Assembly (NCBI RefSeq): GCF_014204835.1 | Contig: NZ_JACHMD010000001.1 | Coordinates: forward strand, 2,108,001 to 2,172,000 | From: Microbacterium marinum | GTDB lineage: Bacteria; Actinomycetota; Actinomycetes; Actinomycetales; Microbacteriaceae | Reading direction: 5' to 3' | Length of the DNA: 64,000 nucleotides | Shown here: positions 54,294 through 63,600 of the stretch, in pieces | Layout: every line of letters begins with the position of its first letter | Numbering within the stretch: position 1 is the stretch's first letter | The notes under the pieces: model-generated | Seen by the model: only the letters and a program-made list of their open reading frames with translations | Told to the model about the DNA's origin: nothing | The model's database searches: none | Made by a program: the position numbers and the translations under genes

Positions 54294-54974
54294 CGTCCCA
54301 ACCCGAAGGGATACCTAGCCTCGAGCGCCACTGCCGTCGCCTCCGGCACCTCGTCGTCCTCTTTGATGTATCCGAGTGTGGTCTCCGCTCTCGCGTGGCC
54401 AAGTAGCAGGCGGGCCGCGTCGAGGCTCACGTTGTTGAACACCGTCGTTGCAGCCGCACGCCGGAAGAGCCGGCATGTCAGCCGATCAACGTCGATACCC
54501 ATGCCAGTCAGCTCTCGCTCGCCGATATGCGTTACGAAAGTCACGAACAAGCCGGTTGAGATTGTGGGTCTGGCGCAAGGTGCCTTCGCGCGTCGGAAAG
54601 AGGAGATCATCGGCGTTGTCGATGTAGGTCGCCAGCCGACGCTTCAGGACGGCCTGGGTGAAGTACGGGACGTTGATGGCTCGCTTCTGACGCTCTCGCT
54701 TGGGCTGCGCTTTCCGGATCGTCCCGTGCTTCCTCGTCGTACTCACCGTGCCCTCGACACGGATCTTCCATCGCCCATCCGCGACCACGATGACGTCTTG
54801 ACGCCTCAGCGCAAGCGCTTCGCCAGGCCGCATCGACGTTCCGAGCATCACGAGAATCAGATCTTCAAGGAGCTCGACGTCCGGCGCCGGACCGCCGCGA
54901 CGCCCAGGGTTGGCGCCACGCCAGGAACGAATGAGGTGCAACATGCCCACGACCTGATCGAATTCGAGATCTAG
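54287..54974 (-). pseudogene. Tyrosine site-specific integrase, broken
   Basis: The reverse strand encodes the catalytic half of a phage-type integrase in two frames. The upstream piece (FDQVVGMLHLIRSW, LILVMLGTSMRPGEALALR with the first catalytic Arg) and the downstream piece (RLFRRAAATTVFNNV, ARLLLGHARAETTLGYI with the H-x-x-R and second-site motifs) join by removing one base near 54495 (...WHG|IDVDRL...). The N-terminal DNA-binding part is missing, and an IS5-family element sits exactly at the 5' edge; just beyond it the same frame has a stop. The expected nucleophile Tyr is in TTLGYIKEDDE. It is surely inactive. Confidence 0.8.
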
Positions 54975-55441
54975 AGCGTGTCTCCTAATTGTCGGGTCCA
55001 TGCGTTGATGGCGTTGAGGACCACGCCAGCGCGGTAGACGATGGCGAGCTTGTCGTAGCGGGTCGCGAGCCCGCGCCACTGTTTGAGGTGGACAAAGCTG
55101 CGTTCGATGACGTTGCGTTCGCGGTAGTCGATCTGGTCGTAGCTCACGGGGCGTCCCCCGGCTGAGCCGCGGCGTCTGCGATGACCCTGCTGGTCTACGG
55201 GTTCGGGGATCACCGCTCGGATCCCGCGGCCTCGGAGGTGGGCTCGGATCGCTCGGGATGAGTAGGCCTTGTCGCCGCGGACCGCGTCCGGTCGGGTGCG
55301 CGGCCGCCCGGTCGGACGGGCGACGCGGAGCTGGGCAAGCAGCGGGATAAGCGTGGGCGCGTCGCCAGATTGCCCGGGAGCAACGGCGATGACCAATGGG
55401 AGCCCATTGCCGTCGACGATGTGGTGGATCTTCGTCGACAA
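54971..55441 (-). CDS. IS5-family transposase, downstream frame (ORF B)
   Basis: The C-terminal catalytic half: STKIHHIVDGNGLPLVIAVA, DAVRGDKAYSSRAIRAHL (second Asp) and ERNVIERSFVHLKQWRGLAT (catalytic Glu). The frame is open from about 55525, so it is likely expressed by frameshift from ORF A and not from the TTG at 55441. Its stop codon TAG is formed inside the CTAG target duplication. Confidence 0.85.
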   Translation of the reverse strand: MSTKIHHIVDGNGLPLVIAVAPGQSGDAPTLIPLLAQLRVARPTGRPRTRPDAVRGDKAYSSRAIRAHLRGRGIRAVIPEPVDQQGHRRRRGSAGGRPVSYDQIDYRERNVIERSFVHLKQWRGLATRYDKLAIVYRAGVVLNAINAWTRQLGDTL

Positions 55442-55911
55442 CCCGCCGCGTGAGCGGCCCAGTGCGTGGTCAGGTGGCTCGAGGCAGGGATTGTTGTAGT
55501 TCGACGGAGCCCCCCGTGACCCGCGTCACGTTCGTCGCGTGCTGGTGCGCACGGGCAATGGTCGAATCGACGGACACCGACCAATCCAACAGACCGAGAG
55601 CGTCGGCCTGAGCAGTCAGATCGCCCAGAACCCGATCCCAGGTGCCGTCGCCAGCCATCCGCCGATGCCACTTCCACACCGTCTGCCACGGCCCGAACAC
55701 CGCGGGCAGGTGGCGCCACGCGATCCCGCACCGATACCGGTAGATGATGCCCTCGACCGTCATCCGCGCGTCCGCGAACGGCCGCCCCTTCCGACCCGTC
55801 GGGCCAGGAAGAAACTCACCAATCAACGCCCACTGAGCATCCGACAACAACTGGAACCGCGACACCCCTCAAGCATCCCGCGAGACGTCGGCCCTATTTA
55901 GGAGACACGCT
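54975..55911 (-). mobile_element. IS5-family (IS427-like) insertion sequence
   Basis: A 937-bp element bounded by the inverted repeats AGCGTGTCTCCTAA and TTAGGAGACACGCT, flanked on both sides by the tetranucleotide CTAG (54971-54974 and 55912-55915), the usual target duplication of this subgroup. It carries a transposase in two overlapping frames on the reverse strand. It is inserted at the 5' end of the integrase remnant. Confidence 0.9.
55470..55865 (-). CDS. IS5-family transposase, upstream frame (ORF A)
   Basis: A 131-residue N-terminal transposase part: LLSDAQWALIGEFLPG, GIIYRYRCGIAWRHLP, WQTVWKWHRRMAGDGTW, and VSVDSTIARAHQHATN, which holds the first catalytic Asp. It stops in a short tail (QQSLPRAT); a +1 (or -2) shift within the overlap with ORF B is needed for a full DDE protein. 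The overlap includes a GGGGGG run. IS427-group elements are known to use such two-frame transposases. Confidence 0.85.
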   Translation of the reverse strand: MSRFQLLSDAQWALIGEFLPGPTGRKGRPFADARMTVEGIIYRYRCGIAWRHLPAVFGPWQTVWKWHRRMAGDGTWDRVLGDLTAQADALGLLDWSVSVDSTIARAHQHATNVTRVTGGSVELQQSLPRAT

Positions 55912-55972
55912 CTAGCTCTCGTCAGCGGTGTGCGCTCGGAACGATGTCGTAGCTCCCCGCGATGATGCGAAC

Positions 55973-56383
55973 GTGACCACAACCCACTTCACCACCGTTC
56001 GCGTCATCGCCTGTCGTGATAGTCGAGATCAGCCGGCCGGTGAGGTCACCCCGTTCGGCGTTGCGTTCGATCTCGAGGGGCCAGCCGGGCGAGTGAACTG
56101 GTCACTCAACACCGGCTGGGTCGATCGCCCCGTGATAACTGAGCGGCTGCAGACCGGAGTGCAGGAGCGTTCTGACAGGCCAGGCGTGGATCCTCTACTC
56201 GCTCGAGAGTTTCCTAAGCCGATCGACGTCCACGTGATGCCGGCTGGCGCAGTCGAAGTCGAGGACGGCTGGCCTGTCCGTGGGATGGCCGATGAGTTGC
56301 TTCGAACCATGGTCAGAGATGGTCAGGAAGCGGTGTTTGCGATCCTCAAGAGCGTCTACAACGACCACCTCGCCACCAGCTAA
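55973..56383 (+). CDS. Hypothetical protein
   Basis: A protein of 136 residues from the GTG at 55973 (an earlier GTG is at 55928). Sequence such as EVTPFGVAFDLEGPAGRVNW and DVHVMPAGAVEVEDGWPV suggests a compact beta-rich domain followed by a helix (MADELLRTMVRDGQEAVFAI). No family is recognised. It lies between the two insertion sequences. Confidence 0.5.
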   Translation: MTTTHFTTVRVIACRDSRDQPAGEVTPFGVAFDLEGPAGRVNWSLNTGWVDRPVITERLQTGVQERSDRPGVDPLLAREFPKPIDVHVMPAGAVEVEDGWPVRGMADELLRTMVRDGQEAVFAILKSVYNDHLATS

Positions 56384-56423
56384 TGCCGTCGCTGCGAGCG
56401 AGACAGGGGCTTAAGGTCGGTCC

Positions 56424-56604
56424 ATGACCGTGTCCTCCGCCCAAAGCAGCGTGGCTGCTGCCGCCATTCTTCAGGACGCTCGATTCGTCCTTCGGACGGC
56501 TCACGCGGTCGTGCGGAACGAGGAGCGCCACGAGCACGTGCCCGTGATGGCGCTGACACCGATACTCAGCCTGATCACGCACGAGACACGCCGGTGGGTG
56601 AACA
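56424..56604 (+). pseudogene. 5' part of an IS-interrupted HEPN-like gene
   Basis: The first 60 codons (MTVSSAQSSVAAAAIL, then THETRRWVN) run up to and across the left ACA target duplication of the IS3 element. Removing the element and one duplication restores an unbroken frame with the part at 57927-58381 (reading ...WVN-TIESISMSDVKSW...), for about 211 codons in total. As it stands, the frame stops six bases into the element. Confidence 0.8.
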
Positions 56605-56702
56605 GGGCGTGAGGAACGAACTGATGACAGTTTGACCTGCCCCACGGAAAGGGTTCCAGTTTCGGTGGCTAACTGGTGGCCTGATCCGGAAGGCTCATCC
56701 TC

Positions 56703-56999
56703 ATGCCCCGTCCCTATCCGCCGGAGTTTCGTGCTCGTGCCGTCGCGCTCGTGCGTGCCGGCAAACAGGCCAAGCAGACCGCCGTGGAACTCGGCATCCA
56801 CCCTGTCACGCTCTCGAACTGGATCCGCCAGGACGACATCGACAACGGCCGCCGGCCCGGTGTCCCGTCGTCGGAGTCGGCGGAGCTGCGCGCAGCGAAA
56901 CGCCGCATCCGTGAACTCGAGACCGAGCTGCTGATCGTTCGGCAAGCGGCGAAGTTCCTCGACGAGGAGCGTCCCCGCCCAAAAGGCTCTTCCCGGTGA
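56703..56999 (+). CDS. IS3-family transposase OrfA (DNA-binding)
   Basis: A 98-residue OrfA with the helix-turn-helix PPEFRARAVALVRAGKQAKQ, TAVELGIHPVTLSNWIRQDD, then a leucine-zipper-like helix (ELRAAKRRIRELETELLIVR) for multimerisation. It ends in a -1 overlap with OrfB; CCCAAAAGG at 56978-56986 is a fitting slippery site for OrfAB fusion production. Confidence 0.9.
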   Translation: MPRPYPPEFRARAVALVRAGKQAKQTAVELGIHPVTLSNWIRQDDIDNGRRPGVPSSESAELRAAKRRIRELETELLIVRQAAKFLDEERPRPKGSSR

Positions 57000-57859
57000 T
57001 CGACCGCCTCGCCGACGCCGGGATCCCGATCGACCGTTGCTGCCGCGTCCTCGGGGTCGCGAGGCAGCACTACTACCGCGTCAAGCGGAAACCGATGACC
57101 CAGTCCGAGTTGCGCCGGCAATGGCTGACCGGACTGATCAGGGAGGTGCACGTCACCTCTCGCGGGACCTACGGATACCGTCGCGTCCACGCCGAGCTGA
57201 CCATGGCGATGGGCGTCACCGTCAGCGACAAGACCGTGTGCAAGCTTATGCACCAAGCCGGAATCTACGGACTGCCCGGGCCGATCCGCACCAAGCGGCT
57301 CCGTGGTGTCGTCACAGCCGACGATCTCGTGAACCGGAAGTTCGCCCGGCCTCGTCCGAACGAGCTCTGGGTCACGGACATCACGCAACACCGCACGCGA
57401 GAAGGCTGGGTCTACTGCGCCGCCGTTCTCGACGCCTATAGTCGCCGCATCATCGGCTGGTCGATCGACTCCAAGCAGGACACCACGCTCGTCATCAACG
57501 CACTCGACATGGCCATCCGGAATCGTCGTCCGGAGCCCGGAGGGATCGTCCACGCGGACCACGGAACGCAATTCACCTCCTGGCTCTTCGGGGAGAAGAT
57601 CCGCTCCGCCGGGCTGCTGCCCTCGTTCGGATCGGTCGGCGACGGGCTCGACAACGCGATGATGGAAAGCTTCTGGTCATCGATGCAAATCGAACTGCTG
57701 AACCGGAAGAAGTGGAAGACGAGGGTCGAGCTCGCCAACGCGATCTTCGAGTACATCGAGATCTTCCATAACCGTCAGCGCCGCCACTCCGCCCTCGGCT
57801 ACCGCACACCCATCGAATACGAGACGCTCGACATCAATGACATCCCCGCCGCAGGTTAG
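56996..57859 (+). CDS. IS3-family transposase OrfB (integrase core)
   Basis: A 287-residue catalytic subunit with HTH_21-like start and rve integrase core. The DDE residues are in LWVTDITQH, VHADHGTQFTS and MESFWSSMQIELL. The GTG start overlaps the OrfA stop (GTGA), but the frame is open further upstream and is most likely reached by -1 frameshifting as an OrfAB fusion. The copy looks intact. Confidence 0.92.
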   Translation: MIDRLADAGIPIDRCCRVLGVARQHYYRVKRKPMTQSELRRQWLTGLIREVHVTSRGTYGYRRVHAELTMAMGVTVSDKTVCKLMHQAGIYGLPGPIRTKRLRGVVTADDLVNRKFARPRPNELWVTDITQHRTREGWVYCAAVLDAYSRRIIGWSIDSKQDTTLVINALDMAIRNRRPEPGGIVHADHGTQFTSWLFGEKIRSAGLLPSFGSVGDGLDNAMMESFWSSMQIELLNRKKWKTRVELANAIFEYIEIFHNRQRRHSALGYRTPIEYETLDINDIPAAG

Positions 57860-57926
57860 CCACCCGGACTGGAACCGAATCCGTGGGGCAGGTCAAGTTG
57901 TCACCGATTCGTTCCTCACGCCCACA

Positions 57927-58381
57927 CCATCGAGTCGATTTCCATGTCGGACGTCAAGAGCTGGGAGTACTACGGCACCTCAGACGAGCGGACCATCGAT
58001 CGTGTCGGTTATGTGCGCGCCGTGGCGTGTGCGCTCGAGTTCCTCCGGCTCATGACGCCGATGACTCAGGATGATGTCCCGACGATCTTCAAGGTGAAGT
58101 ACGTCGTTGGCTACCACGCGTTCTCATCCCTCAACCAACTGATCCCCGACCTGCCCACACTGCGTTGGCCCCTTAACGGGGAAAGCGCGCGCCACCTGCG
58201 AAACGACCTCGTCCACTACACCCCAAGGCACGACGTGCACGGCGCCCACCTGGACACGTCGAGACCGCGCGAAGCGCTCGTTGAGCACTACGCGACGAAG
58301 TCCTTCACCGACGTGGCTGCGCAGTTGGACATGTACCTTGGCGACCTGCTCGAGGAGACCGACACCCATCTGCGAAGCTGA
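57927..58381 (+). pseudogene. 3' part of an IS-interrupted HEPN-like gene
   Basis: The remaining ~151 codons of the interrupted gene, from just after the right ACA duplication. An internal ATG (57944) could still allow expression of 145 residues. It is helix-rich (VGYVRAVACALEFLRLMTPM, YVVGYHAFSSLNQLIPDL) and carries HLRNDLVHY, an Rx4H motif with Asn after Arg, the signature of HEPN superfamily proteins, many of which are RNases in defence or toxin systems. HEPN membership is an inference from this motif. Confidence 0.65.
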
Positions 58382-58397
58382 CCGCCCCAAGTGGCGG

Positions 58398-58784
58398 TCA
58401 GTACGCGCTGTACTTAAGGTCGCCCTTCCAGCTGACCTCGACATAGCCGTAGGCGCCTTCGCCATTCCAGATGACCGTGCCGACCGCACGCCCCAACAGG
58501 CGATACTCGCCTTGCGGGATGTACGGAGTGCCGCTCGACGCAGCGAAACCAAAGTAGCCCGTGTTGCCCCGAGGAATCTGCACGGTCTGGGTCACCTGCG
58601 TACCGCTGTTGTTGCGCAGACCGAACCGCAGCGCTTCAGCTTTACTCGAGTTCGTTGTGGCCCACGCTTTGATGGACGGTGAGCTCTGCCGGATGCGATA
58701 CCGAGTGGTGTAGTAACGAATCGGGTTGGGCCCGTCGTTCACCTTCAGGAGCAAGGGCAGGTCGCCTGAGTTGAGTGTGACCAT
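58398..58784 (-). CDS. Small beta-rich hypothetical protein, last gene of a four-gene operon
   Basis: From the ATG at 58784 (GAGAGGA five bases upstream), 128 residues without signal peptide or membrane helix. Patterned strands (LRFGLRNNSGTQVTQTVQIP, then GEYRLLGRAVGTVIWNGEGA) suggest a beta sandwich. No family is recognised. It follows the preceding gene by 11 bases. Confidence 0.6.
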   Translation of the reverse strand: MVTLNSGDLPLLLKVNDGPNPIRYYTTRYRIRQSSPSIKAWATTNSSKAEALRFGLRNNSGTQVTQTVQIPRGNTGYFGFAASSGTPYIPQGEYRLLGRAVGTVIWNGEGAYGYVEVSWKGDLKYSAY

Positions 58785-58795
58785 TGTGTTCCTCT

Positions 58796-59200
58796 CTATG
58801 AAACCGATGAGCGCCAAGCGCGGAGCTCAGTGAAGTCACTTCGTTCGATGATCGCGCGAAGAAAATCGCCGGTCAGATCATCTGGGTCAAACACCAGCTG
58901 CTCGAAGTGAGCCGACCGGCTTGCGTCGAGGTACAGCTTCGCGAGAGAGGTGGCAGTTGCCACGTCCCCGTCCGCGCCGGCACGAAGGATCGATTCCTCC
59001 ATCGCCTCCGTCCAGCAATGGAGAGCAATGCCGAATCCGTACCCAGCTTGGAACTCGGCATCTGGCTCAACTACCTCTAGCGGAGGAGCTGACGGAAAGA
59101 CGAAATCGCGTGGCAATGCATAGGGGAAGCTCGCGATTGCTGAGGCATACTCCTTCTCGACCTCAGACACGCCGTGAAAGGTCATCGGGTACGTCGACAT
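58796..59200 (-). CDS. Hypothetical protein related to the Tat-signal protein of the same operon
   Basis: A 134-residue protein from the ATG at 59200, with no signal peptide. The blocks SFPYALPRDFVFPSAPP and YGFGIALHCWTEAMEESILR match, in order and spacing, FPYELPADSPFPTSAP and the following Trp/Glu helix of the protein at 59789-60319, so the two are relatives within one operon, one apparently cytosolic and the other exported. It starts five bases after the LysM gene's stop. Confidence 0.65.
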   Translation of the reverse strand: MSTYPMTFHGVSEVEKEYASAIASFPYALPRDFVFPSAPPLEVVEPDAEFQAGYGFGIALHCWTEAMEESILRAGADGDVATATSLAKLYLDASRSAHFEQLVFDPDDLTGDFLRAIIERSDFTELRAWRSSVS

Positions 59201-59205
59201 GCGCC

Positions 59206-59763
59206 TCAGCCGTTCGCTGCCGGCTGGAGGACGAGCGTCTCCCCGATCGTCAGCACCGCCGTCTCTCGAGTCAGATCGTTCAAGGAAGCGAGGTCCCAGT
59301 TCTCGATGCAAAGGCGCGCTGCGATGTTGTCGAGCGTGTCCCCTTCTTCCACGGTGTAGACCTCCGGAACACCGGCCGCGTCACCGACCACGGTGCCAGT
59401 CGCGCCATCCGTAGGGCCGGTATCCACGGGCTCCCCCACCAAAGTCGCACTGCCGGGATTCGCATCTGATTGCGATCCATAACGGATCCACGCGACGCTG
59501 TCGCAGTTCGGATGCTTCGCCGTGGCCTCGTGGGGAGTGTCCTCTGAAGGTGTCTCATCTGGCTGATTCTCAGCCGCCTGTCGCGCTTCCTCGTAGGCTT
59601 GCGCGATCTTCTCACCACGAGTCAGCTCTGATTCGGATGGCTCCGATTGCGACGACTGAGATGGCTTCGGCGCCGGGGACGTGTCAATGAGCGGTGTGCA
59701 GCCGGTGATCAGAACGGCAACGACGACGCTCAGGACTCCCACTTTCACGCGTGTCGTTCTCAT
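59206..59763 (-). CDS. LysM-domain lipoprotein
   Basis: A 185-residue exported lipoprotein: a basic start (MRTTRVK), a hydrophobic core, and a lipobox with Cys22 (VLITGC). A Ser/Glu/Pro-rich linker follows, then at the C-terminus a LysM domain (VYTVEEGDTLDNIAARLCIE, then LNDLTRETAVLTIGETLVL), which binds peptidoglycan. The ATG at 59763 has a GGAGGGGG site. It would tether the complex to the membrane and cell wall. Confidence 0.85.
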   Translation of the reverse strand: MRTTRVKVGVLSVVVAVLITGCTPLIDTSPAPKPSQSSQSEPSESELTRGEKIAQAYEEARQAAENQPDETPSEDTPHEATAKHPNCDSVAWIRYGSQSDANPGSATLVGEPVDTGPTDGATGTVVGDAAGVPEVYTVEEGDTLDNIAARLCIENWDLASLNDLTRETAVLTIGETLVLQPAANG

Positions 59764-59788
59764 GATTGCCCCCCCCTCCAAAGATGCG

Positions 59789-60319
59789 TCAGGGCCGGTA
59801 CGCGCGAGCGGCGGCGTCCTCGATGTGGGATCGCATCGGCGAAAGGTTCCCCTGCTCCTCGACGGGCTGGAAGACCTGCGTAGCCCACGAGTTTTGTGGA
59901 TCCGCTACCGCGAGTACACGGGCCTCCGTGAGGGGCCATTGGGACGCGACATTGAGCCAGTAGGAGCGGCTCTCGTCGTCCCCGCGATCGGCCGCACCGA
60001 CGACTGCGCGTTCGACGGCGACGAGCCACCAGATGTAGGCCGTCGCTTCTCCATCGCCCGAGAGCCAGCTCTCCTGGCCACCCTCGGGTGCCGATGTAGG
60101 AAACGGGCTGTCCGCGGGCAACTCGTACGGGAAGAGAATCGTGGCGTCCACGAACTCAGCCTCGAACGCTTCCTTCGTCACCGGACGTCGGGGCACCGTC
60201 TGGGGAACTTCCGTCGGTTCAGCTGCAGATGCGTAGCGTGTGAGCGTTGGGACGAGTGCTAGGCCGCCGAGTATTCCGGCCGACGTGAGGACCCCGCGTC
60301 GGCTGATTCCTTGAGTCAT
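59789..60319 (-). CDS. Exported hypothetical protein with twin-arginine signal
   Basis: A 176-residue protein from the ATG at 60319 (GAGGAGA site). The N-terminus GISRRGVLTSAGILGGLAL resembles a Tat signal, with AYA/SAA-like cleavage near residue 33. The mature part (FPYELPADSPFPTSAPEGGQ; AYIWWLVAVERAVVGAADRG) is related to the protein at 58796-59200. First gene of the four-gene operon, 25 bases before the LysM gene. Function unknown. Confidence 0.7.
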   Translation of the reverse strand: MTQGISRRGVLTSAGILGGLALVPTLTRYASAAEPTEVPQTVPRRPVTKEAFEAEFVDATILFPYELPADSPFPTSAPEGGQESWLSGDGEATAYIWWLVAVERAVVGAADRGDDESRSYWLNVASQWPLTEARVLAVADPQNSWATQVFQPVEEQGNLSPMRSHIEDAAARAYRP

Positions 60320-60690
60320 TGCGTCTCCTCGTGCAACGTGCGGAACGGTGATCAGACTTACTGCTTCGTACGGACGAGTCCGCTGTGCCACTGCGTCGTC
60401 GCAGTGAACGCCCCCATTATGCACGAGCGGCGTAAAACACAAAGTCGGACGTGACCCGTGTTCTGCGCTCACGCCTTGCGCACACTTAGCGCTACCCTGC
60501 GGACCTCTGAGGCAGTTTGTAGGAAGTCGCAACATGTCCCCCAAAAGGTCTACAGCGTCCAGCGAGCGCGGCTGTTAGGAATGAAAAACAAGCGGCAACT
60601 GCCGTGAGGGTGATGAGCATGACGATCATCGCGTTCGCGGCGGATCCGATCACGAGGGGCTGATCACGTCGCGCGACTGGGGGTACACCG
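60320..60690. other. Divergent promoter region with inverted repeats
   Basis: This 371-base gap separates the four-gene operon from the large secreted protein. On the reverse strand, CATAAT (60416-60421) with TTTGTG 16 bases upstream is a possible promoter for the operon. Right after it CACTGCG-tcgt-CGCAGTG (60389-60406) is a perfect 7-base inverted repeat, and CGGAC-ga-GTCCG lies at 60371-60382. No credible gene is seen; a reverse hydrophobic frame near 60500-60630 lacks a ribosome-binding site. Confidence 0.4.
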
Positions 60691-63600
60691 TTGAAGCTGC
60701 ACAGTTCGGCACCGCTGAGAATGTCGGCCGCGATCGCCGCCATGGCAATCGTTGCGGCAGGGTTTATGCCGTTCGGTTCGCCAAACGCAGAGGCGAGCCA
60801 GCCGGAGACACCAGCTCCTGCGCAGGACGATGCACTCACCGAGCGTGGCGTGCCAAACAGCCAGCGCGCTGAGCTCCTCGGTGGGGACTGGAAGACCAAC
60901 GACGACGTAGTGCACACCGTCGTCGCTGACGCCGAAAAGATCGACGTCCTCACCGCCGAAGCGCGTGACGGGTACAAGTGGTCAACCACCGCTTCGCTTG
61001 TGCTCCCCCAGACAGACACCGATCGTTGGATCTCGAACTCATGTGTGACCACGAGCGGCGATCACCTTGCGCTCGTTTTCGCGCCACGAGCTGTCACGAA
61101 CAGCGACGTGGGAATGTCGGCTGGCGCCGCGGCGGCGATCTTGGATATCCAGACCGGAGAGTGGACGCTGATCGATGGCGGGTACACGATGGCGTACTTC
61201 AATCCGGGCTGCGGCGATGACGACACAGTCACGCTGACGTCCTTCGATGCCACCTCATCGTCGACTTCAGTCACCGTCATCGACGCCGCCACAAAGGACG
61301 AAGTTCGTTCGGCGAAGTTGAAGGGTCAGGCGACGTCCGCGATTGCGGATGCCGAGGGCACCATCTTCGCCGCCGCTGACAAAGGCGTGGTCGCCCTAGA
61401 TCGGAGTGGAAAGCAATCCCTCCTGGCGCGAACCACGGGAACAGCGTTCGATCTCGTTCTCGATGACGGGGGCCGCCTAGGGTATCTCGTTGCCGAAGGG
61501 GATCGAGCTGTCGCATACCTGGGCTCGCCGAGCGCGAAGAGCGCCGCTAAGCCCGTCGCTCGTGGACCGCTCGCTGGATCGGGGCTACAGCGTGCGCCGC
61601 AAGGCGGCGTTGTGCTGACGGGGCCGGACATCGCGCTCGTCGGGGCTCCTCGCGACGTGGCAAAGCTCGAGAACGCGACACCACACGCAGTCATCTCATC
61701 GACCGGGGCCATCGTCCTCAACGAGGTAAAGCCGGCCGGGCTCGCTCGCACTGGCGCACAAGCCGACGAGCTCGTCGACAAGATCGAGGTGAGCGCCACC
61801 GCGACGGCTTCGGATGAGGATCTGCTGTTCTCGCTGGCTCCTGACGCGAAGGAACTCGCTGCGGAAACGACCGAGCGATATGAGGCGCTCGTGGACCCTG
61901 AGGCGCCCTCCGGAAGCACAGCTCGAAGCCTCACCACCTCGTCGGCCGGCGACCCGAACGAGCTCCCCGAGAGCGAACGCACCTGCGCGGTCCCGCGGAA
62001 TGACCCGAACAACCAGGCTTACCAGCCGAAGCCCAGGCAGGTCGAATGGGCGGTGAACCGGGCCGTCCTCGGCCAGCTCACTGAGACGCGTCCCGCGAAC
62101 TGGCGCAACCTCGGAATGCCTTCGTACTCCGCACAAGGGTTGTTCCCTCGAGTGACTCTCGCGGGCGGGGGAACGATCCCTCCACAGATCTCTCTTGCCG
62201 TCCTGATGCAGGAGTCGAACCTGTGGCAGGCATCGCGGTTCACTTCCCCGGGCAACACAGGGAATCCCTTGATCGGCGACTACTACGGCAATCGCGGAAC
62301 GCCGTGGGAGGTGCACTTCACGTACGCGGACTGCGGGTATGGCGTGGGCCAGATCACCGACGGCATGCGCCTCGCTGGCCGTGAACGAGCCGGCGAAGTC
62401 GCGCTGCCCTACAACCAACAGCGCGCCATCGCTCTCGACTACACCGCGAACATCGCGATGTCGGTGCGCATGCTGGGCCAGAAGTGGAACCAACTTGCTG
62501 CCAAGGGCATCACCATCAACAATGGCAGCGCGAACTACATCGAGAACTGGTTCGGCGCCGTGTGGGCGTACAACACGGGGGTGCAGCCGTCCGTCAACTT
62601 CGGGAATCCGGGGTGTGACCCGGGTCCCAACTGCACGGGAGCAAGCGGCACGTGGGGTCTGGGGTGGTCGAATAACCCCGTCAACCCCATCTACGCGGCG
62701 GCACGACAGCCGTTCCTCGAGGTGAGTGCGGCCGACGCAGCGACACCCCAGTACTGGCCTTACCCCGAGAAGATCATGGGCTTCGCTGCTTGGGGCCTTG
62801 AGCTTCCCCAGACCGTGTGGGCGGATCCGGATACGCGTACGTACCCCGCCGATTATGCGCACTCGTACCGGGTCGCGAACTGGCTCAGCACCGACAACTT
62901 CAATGGGGAGCTCAATCGATCTCAGGTAAAGCCGCCGCGCGAGTTGTTCTGCGAGACGAGCCGGAACCTGTGCGACCCGACAACGACGGCAGCATGCACG
63001 CTCTCCAGCAAAGAGTGCTGGTGGAACGGGAACGCGACATGGAAGCCCGACTGCTCGAACTACTGCGGGTACGGTTTCCAGCGTTTCCCTTCGTCATACA
63101 CCACCGAGGCGTCCAGCATGGCGTCAACGCTGCCAGCACTGACGCTACGGTCGAGCTTCCTGCCGAACTGCGCAGCGGTGCCCAGCAATTGGCTGGTAGT
63201 TGATGACACCAAACACTCGAGTGCTCGGAACCCAGCCGACTGCACAACTCGCCCGTCGACAGGGAGCTTCGAATTCACCTTCCCGTTCGCCGAAGCGAAC
63301 GGGAGCTACCCTGCCAAAATCGATGTGCACCAGCAGGGCGGCGGCTTCAACGGGCACTTCTACTTCGCGCGCATGCATAAGGAGAATGCTGACATCAACG
63401 CCGGCGATCGCCTCAAGGTGACCGGCGAGTGGAGCCTCGGACAATCGCTCAACCAGTGGACTCGAGTATGGGTGCACATGCCGAGCTATGCGGCGTGGAC
63501 GCCTCAGGCCGGATACACCGTCACATACGGGCCGAACGAGTCCCAGACGCGCTACCTTCCTCAACGTCGATATGCGAACGAATGGGTACCGCTCGGAGTC

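Larger units (their letters stand above)
56605..57923 (+). mobile_element. IS3-family insertion sequence
   Basis: A 1319-bp element whose ends carry the perfect inverted repeat GGGCGTGAGGAACGAA. The similarity continues inward, with TTGACCTGCCCCACGGA on both sides. It is flanked by a 3-bp direct repeat ACA (56602-56604, 57924-57926), as expected for IS3. It holds two overlapping transposase frames and interrupts a host gene. Confidence 0.92.

Noticed and set aside
60492..60629. Reverse hydrophobic frame (about 45 residues, MIVMLITLTAVAACFSFL) in the divergent intergenic region
   Set aside because: No ribosome-binding site, no homologue recognised, and it overlaps the probable promoter region.
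61326..62862. Reverse frames of 228 and 388 codons opposite the large secreted protein
   Set aside because: The forward frame is open for over 3.3 kb with clear signal peptide and domains; the reverse frames show no family features.
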